Assembly: GCA_937960725.1 (NCBI GenBank)
Contig: CALGOY010000024.1
Coordinates: forward strand, 1-9,702
Direction of reading: 5' to 3'
DNA length: 9,702 bases
Origin: an uncultured Bacillota bacterium
Lineage (GTDB): Bacteria; Bacillota; Clostridia; Caldicoprobacterales; UBA3941
Part shown: in pieces, positions 6,343 to 9,702 of the stretch
Layout: the number at the start of each line of letters is the position of its first letter
Numbering within the stretch: the stretch's first letter is position 1
The notes under the pieces: generated by a model
What the model saw: only the letters and a program-made list of their open reading frames with translations
The model's database searches: none
What the model was told of the DNA's origin: nothing
Made by a program: the position numbers and the translations under genes

Positions 6343-7497
6343 ATGTTCGAAAAAAAAATAGACAAGAGATTACTAAAGAATTTTGATTTTATCATATTAC
6401 TTATAATATTTTTGCTTGTAGGCATAGGAATTTTAGGAATTGGCATAGCAAAACGGCTACCTACAGAAGGTGGAGAAAATCTTATAGAGGCGATTAGGAA
6501 TCTGAATGTTTATCATGTGAGACTGCAGTTTCTTTGGTTTCTTAGCGGTCTTGTTTTGATGGCAGTGGTAATCAGTATTGATTACCATATTATAGGGGAT
6601 TATGTTGATTATATTTATTGGATAGTAGTTGCACTTTTGCTTTATGTAGACGTTGCTGGAGCCATAATGGGAGGGGCGCAGAGCTGGATTCCTATTGGCC
6701 CCTTTGCACTGCAGCCATCCGAATTTGCCAAGATTTCTATAATCTTGACCTTTGCGAAGGTTTTGTCTAAGAAAGGCGATGAAGGGATCAATCACATAAA
6801 AGATTTAATCCCCATATTGCTGCGATTAGCATTGCCGCTTGTTTTAATTTTATCACAGCCGGATTTTGGAACTGCGGCAGTATTTATCGTAATTTTATTT
6901 GGGATGCTTTTTGTTTCAAATATAAGCTATAAATTGCTATTTGGCATTATAGGATCCGGTGTGGCAATAATACCCGTTGTATGGTTTGCGCTATTATCAG
7001 AAGTTCAAAAGGATAGAATACGGGTGTTTTTAAATCCAGAATTAGATCCTACGGGGAAAGGATACCAAGTTTCGCAGTCCATAACGGCTATTGGTTCGGG
7101 ACGGATAATTGGCAAAGGGATTTTGACTAATAACACATTAAGCCAATTGAACTTCCTTCCAGCAGCCCATACTGATTTTATATTTGCTGTACTGACTGAA
7201 GCATTTGGATTTGTCGGAGGAATTGTTATTATAGGGCTGTATCTATTTTTAATAATACGAACCATTATGATAGCCGTAAAAGCCAAGGACAAGTTTGGTT
7301 CCCTTATCGTTATAGGAGTTGCCGCATTGATGATAGCGCATATTTTTGAAAATATTGGGATGACGATGGGATTAACCCCGGTTACAGGTATTCCTCTTCC
7401 CTTTATGAGCTATGGCGGCAGCTTTATGTGGACTAATATGATAGCCTATGGATTGGTATTAAACATTGGAATGAGAAGGCAGAAAATCAAATTCTAG
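6343..7497 (+). CDS. rodA: RodA, SEDS-family peptidoglycan glycosyltransferase
   Basis: RodA is a polytopic membrane enzyme that polymerises lipid II into glycan strands for side-wall growth, partnered by class B PBP2. From ATG 6343 it is 384 aa with about ten membrane segments. SEDS hallmarks are present: [20 protein letters not shown] (about residues 111-130), S-Q-P-D-F-G (171-176), the long extracellular loop with K-G-Y-Q-V-S-Q-S, then A-A-H-T-D-F-I-F containing the essential Asp (D278), and P-L-P-F-M-S-Y-G-G near the C-terminus. The start has AGGAGG at 6333-6338, 4 bases ahead. The frame is open further upstream to ATG 6301, but that lies before the promoter's predicted start. FtsW or SpoVE are alternatives in the same family; the mre/PBP2 context favours RodA. 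Confidence 0.92.
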   Translation: MFEKKIDKRLLKNFDFIILLIIFLLVGIGILGIGIAKRLPTEGGENLIEAIRNLNVYHVRLQFLWFLSGLVLMAVVISIDYHIIGDYVDYIYWIVVALLLYVDVAGAIMGGAQSWIPIGPFALQPSEFAKISIILTFAKVLSKKGDEGINHIKDLIPILLRLALPLVLILSQPDFGTAAVFIVILFGMLFVSNISYKLLFGIIGSGVAIIPVVWFALLSEVQKDRIRVFLNPELDPTGKGYQVSQSITAIGSGRIIGKGILTNNTLSQLNFLPAAHTDFIFAVLTEAFGFVGGIVIIGLYLFLIIRTIMIAVKAKDKFGSLIVIGVAALMIAHIFENIGMTMGLTPVTGIPLPFMSYGGSFMWTNMIAYGLVLNIGMRRQKIKF

Positions 7498-7502
7498 GAG
7501 GG
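7496..7502 (+). promoter_or_regulatory. Ribosome binding site supporting the TTG start of mgsA
   Basis: AGGAGGG overlaps the last two bases of the rodA stop codon and lies 6 bases before TTG 7509. This implies that mgsA is translated from the rodA transcript. Confidence 0.75.
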
Positions 7503-7508
7503 AAACTG

Positions 7509-7931
7509 TTGAATATCGCTTTAATTGCCCATGATAAGAAAAAAGAGGATATGGTAAATTTTTGTATAGCCTATAAAAATATTTTAGCAAAGCATAATCT
7601 ATGTGCTACAGGAACTACTGGCAAGCTTATAGCCGAGGCTACTGGGCTTTCTGTCCATCGATTTCTTTCAGGTCCGTTGGGTGGCGATCAACAGATTGGC
7701 TCTTTAGTTGCATACAACAAAATAGATTTAGTAATCTTTTTAAGGGATCCACTAACTGCCCAGCCCCATGAGCCAGATGTAAATGCCTTACTAAGGTTAT
7801 GCGATGTCCATGACATACCTCTAGCGACTAATATGGCAACAGCGGAAGTTTTGGTAAAAGCTATTGAACGGGGAGATCTAGATTGGAGACTTATAGTCAA
7901 TCCTCCCGAAAAAAATCAGGATATTTTTTAG
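7509..7931 (+). CDS. mgsA: Methylglyoxal synthase
   Basis: This cytosolic enzyme converts dihydroxyacetone phosphate to methylglyoxal and phosphate, a bypass of lower glycolysis that relieves sugar-phosphate build-up. It is 140 aa from a TTG start, shorter at both ends than the 152-aa E. coli enzyme. The family signature is intact: A-H-D near the start (His8), A-T-G-T-T-G-K at 33-39, and S-G-P-L-G-G-D60-Q-Q. Asp60 aligns with the catalytic base Asp71 of E. coli. D80-P-L-T-A-Q-P-H87-E-P-D90-V then holds the counterparts of Asp91, His98 and Asp101, and A-T-N follows at 106-108. It sits 11 bases after rodA, so it is probably cotranscribed with a cell-wall enzyme, an unusual partner for a metabolic gene. 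The following 62-base gap carries a hairpin, not a terminator. Confidence 0.96.
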   Translation: MNIALIAHDKKKEDMVNFCIAYKNILAKHNLCATGTTGKLIAEATGLSVHRFLSGPLGGDQQIGSLVAYNKIDLVIFLRDPLTAQPHEPDVNALLRLCDVHDIPLATNMATAEVLVKAIERGDLDWRLIVNPPEKNQDIF

Positions 7932-7942
7932 ATGTCATAATA

Positions 7943-7989
7943 TGTTCCTCTTCTCAATATATTTATTATAGAAAATGAGGAGGGGAACA
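7943..7989 (+). promoter_or_regulatory. Long hairpin that sequesters the spoIVFA ribosome binding site
   Basis: The arms TGTTCCTCTTCTCA (7943-7956) and TGAGGAGGGGAACA (7976-7989) form a 14-bp stem with two G-U wobbles, around a 19-base AT-rich loop that may fold a further 4 bp (TATA/TATA). The 3' arm contains the whole AGGAGG ribosome binding site (7978-7983) of the gene starting at ATG 7994. No T tract follows, so this is not an intrinsic terminator. Base pairing is seen; translational control is inferred. A DNA operator for a dimeric repressor is the main alternative. Confidence 0.6.
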
Positions 7990-7993
7990 AAAG

Positions 7994-8770
7994 ATGCAAG
8001 GAAACATCAATATTCAAAATACTAAAAGGGACCGCCGGAAAAGCCGTGAAAAGCTACCTTTAGACTTACCTATGCCTCGCGCTAGGTACCGTAGTTCTCG
8101 CTATAGTAGTGGCAGAAACTGGAGAGGATACGAAGAAGATGATGGATCAATATCCTTGCTTCGGAACATGGTAATCTGTGCTGCGATTATATTAATAGTG
8201 GTCATTCTAAAAAGTATAGATACCTCTTTTACGCAGAATATTTTAGGCTATGTTCGGGACGCGGTAACTACTGATTTTGATATTGATGAAACGCTTGGCA
8301 GGCTTAAATTTGTAGATAACTGGATACCCGAGGGCGTAAAAGCGGTTTTTAGTGAGCAAAGGACTAGTGAAGAGCTGCCGATAGACATGAAATTTTCTGT
8401 TCCTGCAGAGGGAAAGGTAATAGCTTTTTTTGGCGAAGAGATGGGTGGAAAGGATAAAGGAACAAATACCGGTATAGATATTCAGGGAAATCAAAATGAT
8501 AAAATATATGCTGTCTATGATGGTTATGTAAGTGCTATAGGCGAAGATGAAATTCGGGGTAAATATATAGAGATAACTCAAGGTAGCAACGTGGTGACTT
8601 TGTATACGGGATGCTCTGAGCTTATTGTAGATGTGGGACATCAGGTTAAAAAGGGAGAACAGATTGGGAGAATGGGGCGAACAGAAGATGGAACTCCGGT
8701 ATTACATTTTGAGACATGGGTTAATGGAAAGCCCGTAGATCCCATGCTTTTCATAAATTCAGGCAAGTGA
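7994..8770 (+). CDS. spoIVFA: SpoIVFA-like membrane protein with degenerate M23 (LytM) domain
   Basis: In B. subtilis, SpoIVFA holds the SpoIVFB protease inactive in the outer forespore membrane until a signal from the forespore arrives. This protein is 258 aa, close to the 264 aa of B. subtilis. Residues 11-45 are very Arg/Ser-rich and probably cytoplasmic, 56-73 form one membrane segment, and about 135-255 are an M23/LytM fold. The zinc ligands are degraded. The H-x-x-x-D motif reads N158-T-G-I-D162, and H-x-H reads V236-L-H238-F-E. It therefore should not be an active endopeptidase, as for SpoIVFA. The adjoining spoIVFB, 15 bases downstream, is the strongest support. A SpoIIQ-type or other LytM scaffold is the alternative. 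The ribosome binding site AGGAGG (7978-7983) is buried in a hairpin. Confidence 0.78.
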   Translation: MQGNINIQNTKRDRRKSREKLPLDLPMPRARYRSSRYSSGRNWRGYEEDDGSISLLRNMVICAAIILIVVILKSIDTSFTQNILGYVRDAVTTDFDIDETLGRLKFVDNWIPEGVKAVFSEQRTSEELPIDMKFSVPAEGKVIAFFGEEMGGKDKGTNTGIDIQGNQNDKIYAVYDGYVSAIGEDEIRGKYIEITQGSNVVTLYTGCSELIVDVGHQVKKGEQIGRMGRTEDGTPVLHFETWVNGKPVDPMLFINSGK

Positions 8771-8785
8771 AGGCGGGTAATATTT

Positions 8786-9658
8786 ATGAAAATAGGTTCT
8801 CTTTTTAATACCGATGTCCATGTCAGTATAATACTGTTAATAATGGTGGCTGTTGCCGTATTCCTGGGTAATGGAGCAGAGTTGGCCACCATTTTTTTCA
8901 TTCTTCTATTTCACGAAATGGCCCATGTGGGGGCGGCTAAGTTATTAAATATGAAAGTAAAAGAAATAGAACTATTGCCTTTTGGAGGGGCTATAAGGAT
9001 TGAAAGTTTATTTGAATTAAACCCCACCCATGAAATATACATTGCCCTTGCGGGTCCTGCAGCAAATATATTTTTAATACTAGGCTATTCTGCCATCCAA
9101 AGTTTAGGAATAGTATCCGCAGAAAACAATAGATTTTTGGAGATAAATTTGATTTTAGCAGCTTTTAACTTATTGCCGGCTTTGCCGTTAGATGGGGGCC
9201 GGGTATTAAGGGCAATACTAGCCCGAGAAGTAGGTATGAAAAAAGCCACAAATATAGCGGTATATGGAGGGCTTACCCTATCTCTCTTTTTTGTAATGAC
9301 AGGTATTTATGCCTTATATTATAAAATTTTTAATCCCACCTTTTTTATAATGGCAGGTTTCCTCAGTTATTCTGCTTTAAAAGAAAAGAAGACTGCCAGC
9401 TATATGTTTATCCGGGATATCACCTATAAAAAAGATTTTCTCATCAAAGAAGGGCTTCTTAACGTTAAAGAGATAGTCGCCCTATATGACACTCCACTAA
9501 AACAAGTGATGAGAAAATTTTCCCCTTATCGCTATCATAATGTTAAAGTAGTTGATGAAAGGCTGCAGGTTTTAGGAAGCTTAAATGAAAATCAGATTAT
9601 CAGGGGCATGATGGACTATGGAATACACGTTCCTATAGGGAGGCTTCTTAGAAAATAG
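8786..9658 (+). CDS. spoIVFB: SpoIVFB-like site-2 intramembrane metalloprotease (M50)
   Basis: SpoIVFB is a mother-cell intramembrane zinc protease that cuts the N-terminal pro-sequence from pro-sigma-K to switch on late sporulation genes. The protein is 290 aa (B. subtilis 288). Zinc-binding H43-E44-M-A-H47 lies within a membrane segment. The third ligand motif N128-L-L-P-A-L-P-L-D136-G-G is also present, so the active site looks complete. About five to six membrane segments lie within 10-195. Residues about 225-285 resemble a single, divergent CBS domain, which in SpoIVFB binds ATP and substrate. The start is ATG 8786 with AGGCGGG at 8771-8777, 8 bases ahead and directly after the spoIVFA stop. 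Other M50 proteases with CBS domains exist, but the length and the SpoIVFA neighbour favour SpoIVFB. Confidence 0.88.
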   Translation: MKIGSLFNTDVHVSIILLIMVAVAVFLGNGAELATIFFILLFHEMAHVGAAKLLNMKVKEIELLPFGGAIRIESLFELNPTHEIYIALAGPAANIFLILGYSAIQSLGIVSAENNRFLEINLILAAFNLLPALPLDGGRVLRAILAREVGMKKATNIAVYGGLTLSLFFVMTGIYALYYKIFNPTFFIMAGFLSYSALKEKKTASYMFIRDITYKKDFLIKEGLLNVKEIVALYDTPLKQVMRKFSPYRYHNVKVVDERLQVLGSLNENQIIRGMMDYGIHVPIGRLLRK

Positions 9659-9702
9659 TTTGATTAAACGGTAGAAGTTAAGTTAAACTAAACGTGAGAG
9701 TA

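Noticed and set aside
7919..7943. Sigma-E-like promoter (GGATATT then CATAATAT) before spoIVFA
   Set aside because: B. subtilis spoIVF is sigma-E controlled, so I looked for one, but the spacing here is about 10 bases instead of about 13-15 and the -10 has two mismatches.
7943..7989. The mgsA-spoIVFA hairpin as an intrinsic terminator
   Set aside because: No T run follows the stem on either strand; the 3' arm is followed by AAAGATG, the spoIVFA start.
9659..9702. Possible start of another gene at GTG 9694
   Set aside because: Only three codons are visible and no ribosome binding site precedes it; the stretch is too short to call anything.
1..9702. Mobile elements, CRISPR, tRNA/rRNA, defence or toxin genes
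   Set aside because: Coding density is high with one coherent, conserved set of shape, division and sporulation genes; no repeat array, transposase motif or tRNA-like fold was seen.

Overview
The window is a compact, all-plus-strand stretch of a low-to-mid GC, spore-forming Firmicute, most likely class Clostridia. The gene order mreB-mreC-mreD-PBP2-minC-minD-minE-rodA-mgsA-spoIVFA-spoIVFB is the clostridial form of the cell-shape/septum-placement/sporulation cluster. A MinE is present, unlike in Bacillus, where DivIVA/MinJ take that role. Strong AGGAGG-type ribosome binding sites and frequent TTG/GTG starts also point to Firmicutes. I cannot name a genus from the sequence.

Layout. Positions 1-1756 hold the 3' end of mreB, then mreC and mreD, closely spaced and probably one transcript. 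An intrinsic terminator lies at 1827-1848. A class B penicillin-binding protein 2 (1917-4295) follows with a TTG start; its transpeptidase domain is larger than usual. A good sigma-A-type promoter (4343-4371) then drives minC-minD-minE (4402-6188), with a 1-base minC/minD overlap, and a terminator follows at 6217-6257. An extended -10 promoter (6306-6314) precedes rodA (6343-7497) and mgsA (7509-7931). A 62-base gap containing a long hairpin that buries the next ribosome binding site leads to spoIVFA (7994-8770) and spoIVFB (8786-9658). The last 44 bases hold nothing I can identify. No gene-free stretch exceeds 300 bases; the longest are about 160 bases (1757-1916) and 154 bases (6189-6342).

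How the genes fit together. MreB/C/D, PBP2 and RodA are the parts of the elongasome, which polymerises and crosslinks lateral-wall peptidoglycan. MinC/D/E restrict FtsZ rings to the correct site. SpoIVFA and SpoIVFB are the regulator and the intramembrane protease that release sigma-K from pro-sigma-K in the mother cell during sporulation. Methylglyoxal synthase is the one metabolic gene, placed between rodA and the sporulation pair.

No mobile element, CRISPR array, RNA gene or clearly novel system is visible. The most interesting non-coding signal is the 14-bp hairpin over the spoIVFA ribosome binding site. The most interesting protein feature is the extra segment inside PBP2.
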